Assembly (NCBI GenBank): GCA_945638575.1
Contig: CALZDP010000006.1
Span: forward strand, 1-54,753
Source: an uncultured Clostridia bacterium
GTDB lineage: Bacteria > Bacillota > Clostridia > Christensenellales > Borkfalkiaceae
Reading direction: 5' to 3'
Length of the DNA: 54,753 nt
This document shows, one piece after another, positions 15,462 through 23,720 of the stretch (positions within the stretch are counted from its first letter, which is position 1; the number at the start of each line of letters is the position of its first letter). A program made the translations under genes and the position numbers. The notes under the pieces were generated by a model, which worked only from the letters and a program-made list of their open reading frames with translations, made no database searches and was not told the origin of the DNA.

Positions 15462-16217
15462 TTACGCCCCTTCAAGAAGCATTTTATCGGCAACTAAAGC
15501 GATAAACTCTCCGTTTGTAGGCTTTTCACTGCCAATGTACGCGCGCACGCCGAAAACGGAATTTATGCTGTCTATCCTGTTACGGTTCCAAGCGACTTCG
15601 ATAGCGTGCCGAATAGCCCTTTCCACCTTTGAGGCGGAAGTTTCGTATTTTACACCTATCATAGGATAAAGTTGTTTGGTGATGCTGTTAATTATTTTGG
15701 GATTGTCGACCGCCATTTTAACCCCTTCGCGGAGATAAGCGTAACCCTTTATGTGCGGAGGAATCCCTACCGAAATAAATATTTTGCTTATCTTTTCGTC
15801 CAAACTAACCGCAGGCTTTTCCGCGCTTACGGACAAGGAAACCCCTTTATCCTTTTCTTTAAGTTGAATAAGCCTTTCTTTTACCATCGAAAGCGGTACG
15901 GGTTTAGTCATGTAATACGCCGCGCCGTAATCCATCGCCCTTTTTATTATGCGCTCGTTATTAAGTACGCTTATCACTAAAACAATTGATTTCAGTTTGC
16001 TTGCTAAAACGTGCTTTAAAACCTCGAAACCGTCCACACCGGACACTACCAATCCCGTAACGATAAAATCAGGTTTAAATTTGTCGATAAGTTCTATTCC
16101 TTCCTTTCCGTCCGTGGTTGCGCCGACTACCGTAAAACCGCTTTCCTTATAAAACCGACGCAATTTTGCCAAATCTACGCCGTCTTCCTCGATAAACAAT
16201 ACTTTATTTTCTTCCAT
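15462..16217 (-). CDS. spo0A: Sporulation master regulator Spo0A with a degenerate receiver
   Basis: 251 aa from the ATG at 16217, chosen because AAGAGGCG precedes it; a longer frame to 16292 lacks support. Residues 5-125 are a CheY-like receiver: acidic patch FIEED, KPD, switch Ser, and YYMTKP with the conserved Lys. The C-terminal Spo0A DNA-binding domain (~145-251) is well kept (IGIPPHIKGYAYLREGVKM-like start, SKVERAIRHAIEVAWNRN, KPTNGEFIALVADK). The phosphoacceptor aspartate expected after KPDFIVT is Gly55. Spo0A binds 0A boxes and starts sporulation after phosphorelay. A TATAAT lies at 16249-16254 on the minus strand. Confidence 0.92.
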   Translation of the reverse strand: MEENKVLFIEEDGVDLAKLRRFYKESGFTVVGATTDGKEGIELIDKFKPDFIVTGLVVSGVDGFEVLKHVLASKLKSIVLVISVLNNERIIKRAMDYGAAYYMTKPVPLSMVKERLIQLKEKDKGVSLSVSAEKPAVSLDEKISKIFISVGIPPHIKGYAYLREGVKMAVDNPKIINSITKQLYPMIGVKYETSASKVERAIRHAIEVAWNRNRIDSINSVFGVRAYIGSEKPTNGEFIALVADKMLLEGA

Positions 16218-16350
16218 ATCTTCGCCTCTTTTATAATTTTGTAAATTTATTATATCACATAAGACGAAAAGAAAAAAATAATTTTTGAACATAATTCTAA
16301 ATATTTTTATTTATTTTTGTTCAAAATTGTCGAAATAACTGTTTTTCGGT

Positions 16351-16378
16351 CGATAATCGTCTTATAGCCCGATTATTG
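16351..16378 (-). repeat. Dispersed 27-bp element, copy 6
   Basis: Minus-strand reading: CAATAATCGGG, core CTATAAG, ACGATTATCG. The left arm is diverged. Confidence 0.65.
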
Positions 16379-16528
16379 ACTATAAAATATTTGTTAAAAA
16401 AACCGATTTTTCGTGTTTTTAATTGTCATAATTAATTTTGAATAGGACAATTATTTACTTAAAAAAGGCTCTGCTTTATCAAAAAAAGCGAAGCGCTTAA
16501 TATTATCGAATGATTTTTAATGAATATA

Positions 16529-17086
16529 TTATCTTTTTCGGAACTCGGTTAACGCAAAACCTTCGATAACAATTTTGTCGTAATTATCGGCTTTACCGCT
16601 AAATACGAAAATTGATTTGCCCCTTTTAAAGGTGTAACTTTGCAAAGCACATTCAACGCTGTCCTCGCCGCTGACAAGACAAACTTTTGTCATTGCGCCG
16701 GTTTTTTCCGCAGGGTACTTTGTATCCCCCGTTTCTTCCAAAAACATTCCGGAAAAAATTCCGCCGCCGTCCAAACCGTATTTGTTTACAAAGGTCAAAG
16801 TAACGTTATAGCCGTCTGCGGTTTTTTGAACAGAAACTTTAAGTTTTCCGCTCAATTCCTTTTTGTCATAGGGGGAAACGGTGGATAAGGCAACTTCGGT
16901 TTCGTTTGGCAAAACTTCGTAATCGCTATTTACAAACATCTGACGTTTGGAATAATTGTCGAGATTGAAAAATCCGTCGTAACCTTTAAAAATAAAGGTA
17001 AATAGTCCCGTGGAAATCCCCAACACTACAAGCGCGCCCAATAGGGCAACCGAACATAAAATAATTCTTATTTTAAACTTTTTCAT
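16529..17086 (-). CDS. Hypothetical membrane-anchored extracellular protein
   Basis: 185 aa. A basic start (MKKFKIR) followed by one hydrophobic segment (ILCSVALLGALVVLGIS, ~8-26) suggests an uncleaved signal anchor. The remaining ~150 residues are beta-rich (KLKVSVQKTADGYNVTLTFV ... TFKRGKSIFVFSGKADNYD). I do not recognise the family. It stands alone between spo0A and rpsI, with no sporulation-specific feature visible. Confidence 0.6.
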   Translation of the reverse strand: MKKFKIRIILCSVALLGALVVLGISTGLFTFIFKGYDGFFNLDNYSKRQMFVNSDYEVLPNETEVALSTVSPYDKKELSGKLKVSVQKTADGYNVTLTFVNKYGLDGGGIFSGMFLEETGDTKYPAEKTGAMTKVCLVSGEDSVECALQSYTFKRGKSIFVFSGKADNYDKIVIEGFALTEFRKR

Positions 17087-17333
17087 ATTGTGATTATACT
17101 ATAATCATTTGTTTTAGTCAAAGATTTTCGGCGTTTTGGAGTAACGAAAACGCTTAGCGGTGTAAAACAGGTAATTTGCGCTTAAGTATTTAACCGTAAA
17201 CTTACCGCAGTTTTACATCGCCTTTTTTAAATATGGATTACGACCGTGAATTTTTTAACAAAAAAACTTTATACAATCTTGCGGTATGTCTTATAGGAAT
17301 TATAAGCATAAAAAAACCGCAATTTATAAGCAC
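17087..17333. other. Intergenic stretch
   Basis: No gene. It contains two short direct repeats of TTATAAGCA-type sequence near 17300 and the upstream region of the membrane-anchored gene, nothing stronger. Confidence 0.4.
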
Positions 17334-17360
17334 AAAAAAAGCCACCGTTGCAGGTGGCTT
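17334..17360 (-). terminator. Terminator of rplM-rpsI
   Basis: AAGCCACC/GGTGGCTT stem (17339-17346 with 17353-17360); on the minus strand it is followed by T7. Confidence 0.85.
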
Positions 17361-17384
17361 GTAAGCGATAAAATATTTGAAAAA

Positions 17385-17795
17385 TTATCTCTTTGAGAAT
17401 TGAGGAGCACGACGGGCTTTCTTTAAGCCGTATTTCTTTCTTTCCTTCATTCTCGGGTCTCTTGTTAAGTAACCTTCTTTCTTAACGGCGATACGAAGTT
17501 CGGGTTCGGCAACGACCAAAGCCCTTGCGATACCGTGACGGATAGCGCCGGCTTGACCGGTGAAACCGCCGCCGTTAACGTTAGCAAAAACGTCGTAATC
17601 GGCTTCCTTACCGGTAAGGGTAAGAGGTTGACGGATAACAAGTTTAACGGTATCCAAAGCGCAGTATTCGTCAATGGATCTTCCGTTTATGATATAAGTG
17701 CCGTTTCCGCCGGGAATAAGGCGTACTCTTGCGACTGCTTTCTTTCTTCTGCCGGTTCCCCAGAACTGGACTTTCTTTTTAGTAGTTTTAGCCAT
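17385..17795 (-). CDS. rpsI: 30S ribosomal protein S9
   Basis: 136 aa. The family pattern runs from [20 protein letters not shown] through [20 protein letters not shown] to the basic C-terminus [17 protein letters not shown], whose last Arg reaches the P-site tRNA. The length fits (usually 128-135). It lies 18 bp downstream of rplM in the standard rplM-rpsI operon and ends in a terminator. Confidence 0.98.
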   Translation of the reverse strand: MAKTTKKKVQFWGTGRRKKAVARVRLIPGGNGTYIINGRSIDEYCALDTVKLVIRQPLTLTGKEADYDVFANVNGGGFTGQAGAIRHGIARALVVAEPELRIAVKKEGYLTRDPRMKERKKYGLKKARRAPQFSKR

Positions 17796-17813
17796 AATAG
17801 ATTACCCCCTTAA

Positions 17814-18248
17814 TTAGTAGTCAATCTTAAGCTCTACAGGTTGTTGAGCCTGTTGTTTGTGTTCTGCGCCCTTATAAACGCGAAGTTTTTTGAGCATCTT
17901 TTTGCCTAAAGTGTTTTTAGGAAGCATACCTTTAACGGCTTCGTAAACAGCAACGTCGGACTTTTTAGCCATCATTTCGCTGTACGGAATCTGCTTTAAA
18001 CCACCGATATAACCGGTATGATAGGTGTAAAATTTCTTTTCCAATTTTCTACCCGTTAAAACAACCTTGTCGGTGTTTACGATGATAACGAAGTCACCGC
18101 AGTCAACGTTCGGTGTAAAGGTGGGTTTGTGTTTGCCTCTTAAAACCGCGGCAACTTGAGAAGCCAATCTACCGAGGGGGATACCCTGAGCGTCAACTAC
18201 GTACCACTTTCTCTCAACGTTGGCGGGATTTGCCATATATGATTTCAT
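17814..18248 (-). CDS. rplM: 50S ribosomal protein L13
   Basis: 144 aa from the ATG at 18248 (GGAG ten bases upstream). The frame is open to 18341, but that would add 31 non-family residues. Motifs: [66 protein letters not shown]13 is an early assembly protein of the large subunit. In Bacillus this pair follows ecfA1-ecfA2-ecfT-truA; here that cluster lies about 17 kb away on the same strand. Confidence 0.97.
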   Translation of the reverse strand: MKSYMANPANVERKWYVVDAQGIPLGRLASQVAAVLRGKHKPTFTPNVDCGDFVIIVNTDKVVLTGRKLEKKFYTYHTGYIGGLKQIPYSEMMAKKSDVAVYEAVKGMLPKNTLGKKMLKKLRVYKGAEHKQQAQQPVELKIDY

Positions 18249-18346
18249 GATAAATAATCTCCGAATATTTTTTACCCGACTTAGCGATGAATTCTTAAGG
18301 CGAGGGGCTAATTCGCACAGTAAAACCTTCGCATAAATCAAGCGAC
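18249..18346 (-). promoter_or_regulatory. 5' leader of rplM, possible L13 leader
   Basis: About 97 nt separate the predicted transcription start from the rplM ATG, with GCGAAGG and CCTCGC-type segments that could pair. L13 leaders are known autoregulatory RNA elements in Firmicutes. I cannot verify the fold here. Confidence 0.35.
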
Positions 18347-18352
18347 TATCAC

Positions 18353-18381
18353 ATTTTAACTTATAATTATATTTTAGTCAA
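18353..18381 (-). promoter_or_regulatory. Promoter of rplM-rpsI
   Basis: Minus-strand TTGACT, 17-nt spacer, TAAAAT. Confidence 0.7.
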
Positions 18382-18516
18382 GCAATTTTGCGGATTTTTT
18401 CGGCGTTTTAGACACCTTTTTATTCATAATTTGATAACTTTCCTTAAAAATTGCCTGCAACACAATATATTGTATTTTTTTAAAGGAATTTAACACAAGT
18501 GATTTTTAAAAAACTT

Positions 18517-19386
18517 TTAATCCTTTTTTACGTTAAAGCAAACGCCTACCACTTTAGGTCCTGCGTTCGCCGCAACTGCCGCGCCTATCCTGAAAGCGCC
18601 TGTGGGCGGATAACCTAAAAGTTCGCTCATCTTCCGTTCGATTTCCTCTTTGCAAACAGCGTCGCTTCCGTAAATCACCTGATACGGACTTCCCTTTTCC
18701 ATATTTTCAATACCCAAACTTGCAACCTTTTCGAGAAGTTTTCTTTCCCCGATACATTTTGCCGCCGTAATAATTTTATGATCGTGTATCTTCATAACGG
18801 GCTTTATGTTCAAGGTCGAGCCTATAAACGCCGCCGCAGAAGGGATTCTGCCGGACTTTGCGGCGTATTTTAAGTCGTAAATGCCGAAGTAAATTTGTCT
18901 TTGGGGCAAAATATCGCTAAGATAATCGGTAATTTTTGTAACCGAAGCGCCTTCTTGCGCCATTTTTGCCGCTTCTTTTACGGGTTCGCCGTACATTGCG
19001 TTGTAACCCTGTCCGTCAAAAGCGTACACTTTAAAAGTGTCCTTATATTCCGGATAGTCGTCGTAAAACATATCTATCGCAAGTAAGGAATTTGCATACG
19101 TTGCGGAACCTTCGGAATTTATCAACACCAAAACAAGGTCGGTTATGCCTTCTTCGGCGTTTTCAAGGTAGATTTCTTCAAACCTATAGGGGGTGATTTG
19201 CGAAGTTTTGGGGATTTCGTTACAAGTATTCATCAGGTTGTAAAAACCTTCTTCGTCGAAATCCACGCGACTTAGGTAGTTTTTATCGCCAAGCATTACT
19301 TCAAACGGAAGTACGGCGATAGAAAACCGCTTCTCGTCGGCAGCGGAAATATCCGATGCGGAATCGGTCATAATTTTAATTTTCAT
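18517..19386 (-). CDS. DegV family fatty-acid-binding protein
   Basis: 289 aa. The N-terminus IKIMTDSASDISA has the family Ser-Ala-x-Asp loop. TSQITPYRFEEIY, YAFDGQGYNAMYGEPV-like and AAKSGRIPSAAAFIGSTLNIKP follow the DegV order. DegV/FakB proteins bind a fatty acid and present it to FakA kinase for phosphorylation. No fakA is in the window, and a second DegV paralogue lies at 43657. The ATG has AGGAGAG upstream. Confidence 0.9.
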   Translation of the reverse strand: MKIKIMTDSASDISAADEKRFSIAVLPFEVMLGDKNYLSRVDFDEEGFYNLMNTCNEIPKTSQITPYRFEEIYLENAEEGITDLVLVLINSEGSATYANSLLAIDMFYDDYPEYKDTFKVYAFDGQGYNAMYGEPVKEAAKMAQEGASVTKITDYLSDILPQRQIYFGIYDLKYAAKSGRIPSAAAFIGSTLNIKPVMKIHDHKIITAAKCIGERKLLEKVASLGIENMEKGSPYQVIYGSDAVCKEEIERKMSELLGYPPTGAFRIGAAVAANAGPKVVGVCFNVKKD

Positions 19387-19578
19387 TTGTCAACTCTCCT
19401 GAATCCGCCGGCTAACGGCTTTACCATACTTTGCGCCAAAAACTTTTAAAAGGCTTACCGCCCTGCGGAAAATACTGTCAAATTTTACAACAAGTTATTT
19501 TTATTGTCAAGGAATTTTATATGGTAACTTAATAATGTTTACCGCGCCTTGTTTTTATTAAAGCACGTTTATTCTTGC
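19387..19578. other. Intergenic stretch upstream of degV
   Basis: No gene. This is the promoter-proximal region of the DegV gene, ending at a dispersed-element copy. Confidence 0.4.
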
Positions 19579-19606
19579 AAAAGTCCGCCTATAAGCCGAT
19601 TATCAG
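19579..19606 (+). repeat. Dispersed 27-bp element, copy 7
   Basis: AAAAGTCCGC, core CTATAAG, CCGATTATCAG. Lies in the degV upstream region. Confidence 0.85.
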
Positions 19607-19642
19607 CACTATAGATATATAACGTTCCCACAAGCGTTTTAT

Positions 19643-19689
19643 AAAAAAGAATCCGACGAAGCAAAAAAACCTCGGCGGACTCTTTTTTT
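19643..19689. terminator. Bidirectional terminator after the 297-aa gene
   Basis: The stem 19649-19661 with 19670-19682 has three mismatches, an A6 run before it and a T7 run after it, so it has a T tail on either strand. Confidence 0.65.
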
Positions 19690-19764
19690 GTAAATCGATT
19701 AAAGGAGTTAATGATTTACAAAATAAAAATGCGAAACAAATAAATTTGCGGATAAACAAAACAG

Positions 19765-20658
19765 TTAAAGGGGTGAAAGTTCCTCGCATTTTTGGAACAA
19801 ACAATAGTAACCCTTATCTTTAATAAAATAATCTTGCGGTATAAAATAAGCCTTTTCAAACCCTTTGGGGGCTTTTCCCCTTTCAGAAGGTACGGCATAT
19901 ACATAATATGACAGGTTTTCGCTTTCCCAAATACCGATAAAGTAAAACTTTTTATTACCCATTTTGTAAAATTCGGTATTCGGGATGACGGCGTCTAAAC
20001 AGTACGCCCTCGGATTATCCTTTATCAGCCTTCCAAAATCGAAACGTCGGCCTTTTTTAAATTTTCCCTTTTGAAGTATCGTATCGCTTTCGACTGTGAA
20101 AAATCCCCCGTTTTCGGGCTTATAGACCGACTTTTCGCCATTGCACGCGTCCGCTTCATCAGACTCAATTTGAGCCTTATATCCTTCGCCTTGTCGCTTC
20201 TTGCAATCTTCTTTTTCAAGGTCATCATAGTTAACAGGTTGCCTTTCATTTATTGCCCGTTCCTTTTCGTAATAGTTTTCTTCCGCAACCTTAAAGTCAT
20301 CGTAAAATACCTCGTTTTCTGCGAGTTTATCATACGCTTCTTTCTTTTCATAATTCTTCTCAAAGCCAATAAAACCTTCTTTGGAAAACTCTGCGTAACC
20401 GTAACGGGCTTCGGCTGTAATTTCGCCGTTGCTTACCGCCGCCATACAAAAACCGTTTATTAAGTTGGTGCCGCTTAGTATAATTCCGTCATGAACAAAA
20501 TAATAATTTTTTCCGTCAAAAATAATGAACTTGCAGGGCGGTAACTTTTCTATCAAAGATATATTCAGCGTTGCGCCGTTACAGTCGCCTTTTACCCGTA
20601 AAAAACCGACGGTGTCGCCCTCTCGATTTATTTTGACAAGCCGTTTAAAATTTTCCAT
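19765..20658 (-). CDS. Hypothetical 297-aa cytoplasmic protein containing a dispersed-element copy
   Basis: I do not recognise it. Residues ~1-85 form a compact beta-rich domain (VKINREGDTVGFLRVKGD ... FIIFDGKNYYFVHDG). Residues ~100-185 are low-complexity and charged (Glu, Lys, Tyr, Asn). Residues ~190-297 are a second globular part (GRRFDFGRLIKDNPRAYCLD ... NKKFYFIGIWES). No signal or membrane segment is visible. The element copy at 20108-20136 is translated as EKSVYKPENG at the border between linker and second domain. The layout, with small domains around a variable linker, suggests a scaffold or regulatory protein. Confidence 0.65.
   Translation of the reverse strand: MENFKRLVKINREGDTVGFLRVKGDCNGATLNISLIEKLPPCKFIIFDGKNYYFVHDGIILSGTNLINGFCMAAVSNGEITAEARYGYAEFSKEGFIGFEKNYEKKEAYDKLAENEVFYDDFKVAEENYYEKERAINERQPVNYDDLEKEDCKKRQGEGYKAQIESDEADACNGEKSVYKPENGGFFTVESDTILQKGKFKKGRRFDFGRLIKDNPRAYCLDAVIPNTEFYKMGNKKFYFIGIWESENLSYYVYAVPSERGKAPKGFEKAYFIPQDYFIKDKGYYCLFQKCEELSPL
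20108..20136 (-). repeat. Dispersed 27-bp element, copy 8 (inside a gene)
   Basis: Minus-strand reading: GAAAAGTCGGT, core CTATAAG, CCCGAAAACGG. Translated in frame as KSVYKPEN in the 297-aa protein. Confidence 0.75.
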
Positions 20659-20943
20659 AAAAAATCCCTCGTTCTAATATATGCGAAGTTATGAAATTTT
20701 AAGCAGCCGCGGCGTAAAAACGGCGTCTTGTTGTAACGAAATTACAAATCAACCGAAACTATATTTATACTATCACCGCGTCTTTATAAAATTTTAAACG
20801 TTACCGTCGAATTTTTTGTTTTTACAGCGATTTTGGTTAGGTTGCGATTACTTAACGAAACTTAAAAGTTCATTTAAAAAAAAGGATTTTACGCAATTTT
20901 CATCAATAGCGGAAAAAGTTAACACAAATAAATTGTTAATTGA
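20659..20943. other. Divergent intergenic region
   Basis: No gene between the divergent 297-aa gene and pckG. It contains the upstream regions of both; no operator is recognised. Confidence 0.4.
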
Positions 20944-20972
20944 TTTACAACTTGAAAAATATCTGTTAAAAT
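20944..20972 (+). promoter_or_regulatory. Promoter of pckG
   Basis: TTTACA, 17-nt spacer, TAAAAT, leaving a leader of roughly 130 nt before the ATG. Confidence 0.6.
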
Positions 20973-21111
20973 ATAGTTGGTGAAGGTTAGGTTTTTTGAT
21001 AATTTTACTAAAAAGAAACCAAGACGGAAATTTGCCGATTACAAATAAAAGCGTCTAAACTTTCACAAAATAAGATTAGCAAAAAATAATATACTGTTAC
21101 GGAGGCAAAAA

Positions 21112-22887
21112 ATGACAAACAACAAGGCAGTTTTAAAATTTGTCGAGGAATCAAGGCAACTTTGCAAACCCGAAAAAGTAGTCTGGGTTACCGGCGAAGA
21201 ATCCCTTTACGAACAACTTCGTGAAGAAGGTTGCGCTACCGGTGAAATGATTAAACTTAATCAGGAACTTTTACCCGGCTGTTATCTGCATCGCAGTGCC
21301 GTTAACGACGTTGCCCGTGTTGAAGGCAGAACTTTTATTTGCTGCAAAAACAAGGAAGACGCAGGTCCTATCAATAACTGGATGGCACCCGACGAAGCCT
21401 ACACCAAACTCGGTCAAATTTTTGACGGCTGCATGAAAGGCAGAACCATGTACGTTATCCCTTATTCAATGGGTGCGGTCGGTTCCAAATTTTCAAAAAT
21501 AGGTATTGAAATTACTGACTCCATTTACGTCGTACTTTCCATGCACATCATGACGAGAGACGGCGATAAGGTTTTGGAAGCATTAGGCGACAACGAAGAT
21601 TTCGTTCGCGGTTTACACTCCAAAGCAGAACTCGACGAAGAAAAGAGATATATCGTTCACTTCCCCGAAGACAACACTATTTGGTCTGTTAACTCCGGTT
21701 ACGGCGGAAACGTACTTCTCGGTAAAAAGTGTTTTGCGCTTCGTATCGCGTCTTACCTTGGTAAGAACGAAGGTTGGATGGCTGAACACATGCTTATCGT
21801 CGGTATTGAAAATCCTCAGCACGAAATCCGTTACGTAGCGGCGGCATTCCCCTCTGCTTGCGGTAAGACTAACCTTGCCATGCTTATCCCCCCCGAACTT
21901 TACAGAAAGAAAGGTTATAAGGTTTGGACGGTTGGCGACGATATCGCTTGGATAAGAATCGGCGAAGACGGCAGACTTTGGGCTATTAACCCCGAAAACG
22001 GTTTCTTCGGCGTTGCACCCGGCACCAATATGAAGTCTAACCCCAACGCGCTTTTGTCCACCAAAAAGAATTCCATCTTCACCAACGTCGTTCAGGATTT
22101 GGACACCAATACCGTTTGGTGGGAAGGTATGGATACACCGGCGCCTACCAATGCGCTCAACTGGCGCGGTGAAAAGTGGGACGCTTCCAAATACGATAAA
22201 CAAGATAAGTCCACCTACGGCGCACATCCCAACTCAAGATTTACTGCGCCTACCGTTAACTGCCCCTGCTTATCCGACCAATTTGAAGCGCCTAACGGCG
22301 TTCCTCTGTCCGCAATTATCTTCGGCGGAAGACGCGCTAAAACCGCACCCTTGGTATACGAATCGAGAGATTGGAATAACGGCGTTTTCGTAGGATCTTC
22401 AATGGCTTCCGAAACTACCGCAGCCGCTACCGGCGCAGTAGGCGTTGTAAGGCGCGATCCTATGGCTATGAGGCCTTTCGTAGGTTACAATATGGCAGAT
22501 TACTTTGCACATTGGATCGAAATGGGCAAAAAGATTACCAATAAACCTAAGATTTTCAACGTTAACTGGTTCAGAACGGACGAAAACGGCAAGTTCATTT
22601 GGCCGGGCTTCGGCGATAACCTGCGTGTGCTTGAATGGATTTTGGCTCGTTGCGAAAACAAAGTCGACGCTAAAGAAGTTCCTATCGGTTACGTTCCTTA
22701 CGCTAAAGATATCAATATCGAAGGCTTGGATATTACCGAAGAAACGGTTGAAAACTTACTCAGCGTAGATAAGGAAACTTGGAAAGAAGAAGCCAAAGGC
22801 ATCGAAGAATTCTATGCTCAGTTCGGCGACAGACTTCCTAAAGAACTTACCGAAGAACTTAACACGCTTAAAGCAAAACTCAACTAA
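21112..22887 (+). CDS. pckG: Phosphoenolpyruvate carboxykinase (GTP)
   Basis: 591 aa. The GTP-class kinase loop FPSACGKTNLAML lies at ~246-258. TVGDDIAWIRIGEDGRLWAINPENGFFGVAPGT and FGGRRAKTAPLVYES are hallmarks of the GTP enzyme, as is the metal and substrate region FVGSSMASETTAAATG. It interconverts oxaloacetate plus GTP with PEP, CO2 and GDP. In anaerobes it often works in the CO2-fixing direction during fermentation. ACGGAGGC precedes the ATG. It is monocistronic, with its own promoter and a strong terminator. Confidence 0.97.
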   Translation: MTNNKAVLKFVEESRQLCKPEKVVWVTGEESLYEQLREEGCATGEMIKLNQELLPGCYLHRSAVNDVARVEGRTFICCKNKEDAGPINNWMAPDEAYTKLGQIFDGCMKGRTMYVIPYSMGAVGSKFSKIGIEITDSIYVVLSMHIMTRDGDKVLEALGDNEDFVRGLHSKAELDEEKRYIVHFPEDNTIWSVNSGYGGNVLLGKKCFALRIASYLGKNEGWMAEHMLIVGIENPQHEIRYVAAAFPSACGKTNLAMLIPPELYRKKGYKVWTVGDDIAWIRIGEDGRLWAINPENGFFGVAPGTNMKSNPNALLSTKKNSIFTNVVQDLDTNTVWWEGMDTPAPTNALNWRGEKWDASKYDKQDKSTYGAHPNSRFTAPTVNCPCLSDQFEAPNGVPLSAIIFGGRRAKTAPLVYESRDWNNGVFVGSSMASETTAAATGAVGVVRRDPMAMRPFVGYNMADYFAHWIEMGKKITNKPKIFNVNWFRTDENGKFIWPGFGDNLRVLEWILARCENKVDAKEVPIGYVPYAKDINIEGLDITEETVENLLSVDKETWKEEAKGIEEFYAQFGDRLPKELTEELNTLKAKLN

Positions 22888-22901
22888 CAGTTTTACTTAG
22901 C

Positions 22902-22935
22902 AAAAAGGATTTGGGCTTCCCAAATCCTTTTTTTT
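22902..22935 (+). terminator. Intrinsic terminator of pckG
   Basis: A 14-bp perfect stem (22902-22915 with 22919-22932), 3-nt loop and T8 tail. Confidence 0.92.
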
Positions 22936-22947
22936 GCCGTTTTTAAT

Positions 22948-22976
22948 AAAAAGTCCGCCTATAAGCCCGTTAACGG
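22948..22976 (+). repeat. Dispersed 27-bp element, copy 9
   Basis: AAAAAGTCCGC, core CTATAAG, CCCGTTAACGG: one of the best matches to consensus. It lies just past the pckG terminator. Confidence 0.9.
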
Positions 22977-23066
22977 AGTAAAATGCTGTCCGGTAAAGTT
23001 TGTAGCCGAGATTTTATTTTAAAAGATATGCCGAAAACCGTAAAACAATGACGCCGTTTAATTGGG

Positions 23067-23312
23067 CTAAACCTTTTTTTGGGCGTCGTCTATACGCTTA
23101 GATAACTTTTCGTGATTCCTAAGCATTTCCACAACGCTTTGTTTTGGTGAAATCACCGTTTGCGATTTAGCAGAAAAGTCGCCGTAATACGATGGCTTTG
23201 CGTTGTTATTTTTGTCGGTTTCGGGCTTATAGGCTGACTTTTGCGGTTCTTTTTTTGAATTCAAAAGTGCTTCGGACAGTTTTGTTATAAGGTTTAAAAA
23301 ATTATTAGCCAT
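23067..23312 (-). CDS. Small hypothetical protein with a dispersed-element copy
   Basis: 81 aa. An amphipathic start (MANNFLNLITKLSEALLNSK) leads to a polar middle (KPETDKNNNAKPSYYGD) and a helical C-terminus (SVVEMLRNHEKLSKRIDDAQ). It is unrecognised. AAAGG lies 7-8 nt before the ATG. The element copy is read as KSAYKPET. No neighbours on the same strand are close. Because part of the frame comes from the repeat, it could be a recent or non-essential gene. Confidence 0.55.
   Translation of the reverse strand: MANNFLNLITKLSEALLNSKKEPQKSAYKPETDKNNNAKPSYYGDFSAKSQTVISPKQSVVEMLRNHEKLSKRIDDAQKKV
23215..23242 (-). repeat. Dispersed 27-bp element, copy 10 (inside a gene)
   Basis: Minus-strand reading: AAAAGTCAGC, core CTATAAG, CCCGAAACCG. 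Read in the same frame as copy 8 (KSAYKPET). Confidence 0.75.
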
Positions 23313-23720
23313 ATTAAAAATCCTTTAAAAAATTTCAGCGGAATAAGTTTAATTTAAAATACAAATTTGCGGAATTTGAAACCGCTATGTATCGTAGCGT
23401 TTAAAATCAATCGCTTAAGGCGTTTTGCAAACATATCGCCTATTTATTGCGTTTAACTGTCAATCTTTCAGTTATAAATCCTTTGTTTTGCAAGAAAGGA
23501 GCGCACAATTTTTGAAATAGCCATTATTTTAATTAATTAAAGCGAAAAATCGCTTTTATTTTATTGATTATTTTAGTTTTTTAGTATATAATTAACAATA
23601 CCGACTGTAAACGGGCGATAATACGCCGTATTTTAGGCGATTACCGTACCGTTTGGTATAATTATATTACCGCTGTCGACAAAAAATTACCTTGTCGGCG
23701 GTTATGAAAAGGAGTAATAG
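23313..23720. promoter_or_regulatory. Intergenic region upstream of the lipoprotein gene
   Basis: No gene. It contains a short AAAGCG/CGCTTT hairpin at 23539-23556 with weak T-rich tail and a TATAAT at 23657-23662 that probably starts the lipoprotein transcript. AAAAGGAG precedes the ATG. Confidence 0.45.

Noticed and set aside
16218-16292. Longer N-terminus for Spo0A
   Set aside because: The extra 25 residues are not part of a receiver domain, and the ATG at 16217 has a clear ribosome-binding site.
18249-18341. Longer N-terminus for L13
   Set aside because: It would add 31 residues not found in the family and overlap the probable leader.
22151-22768. Alternative-frame ORFs inside pckG and other long genes
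   Set aside because: They overlap strongly conserved coding sequence and have no motif or translation signal.
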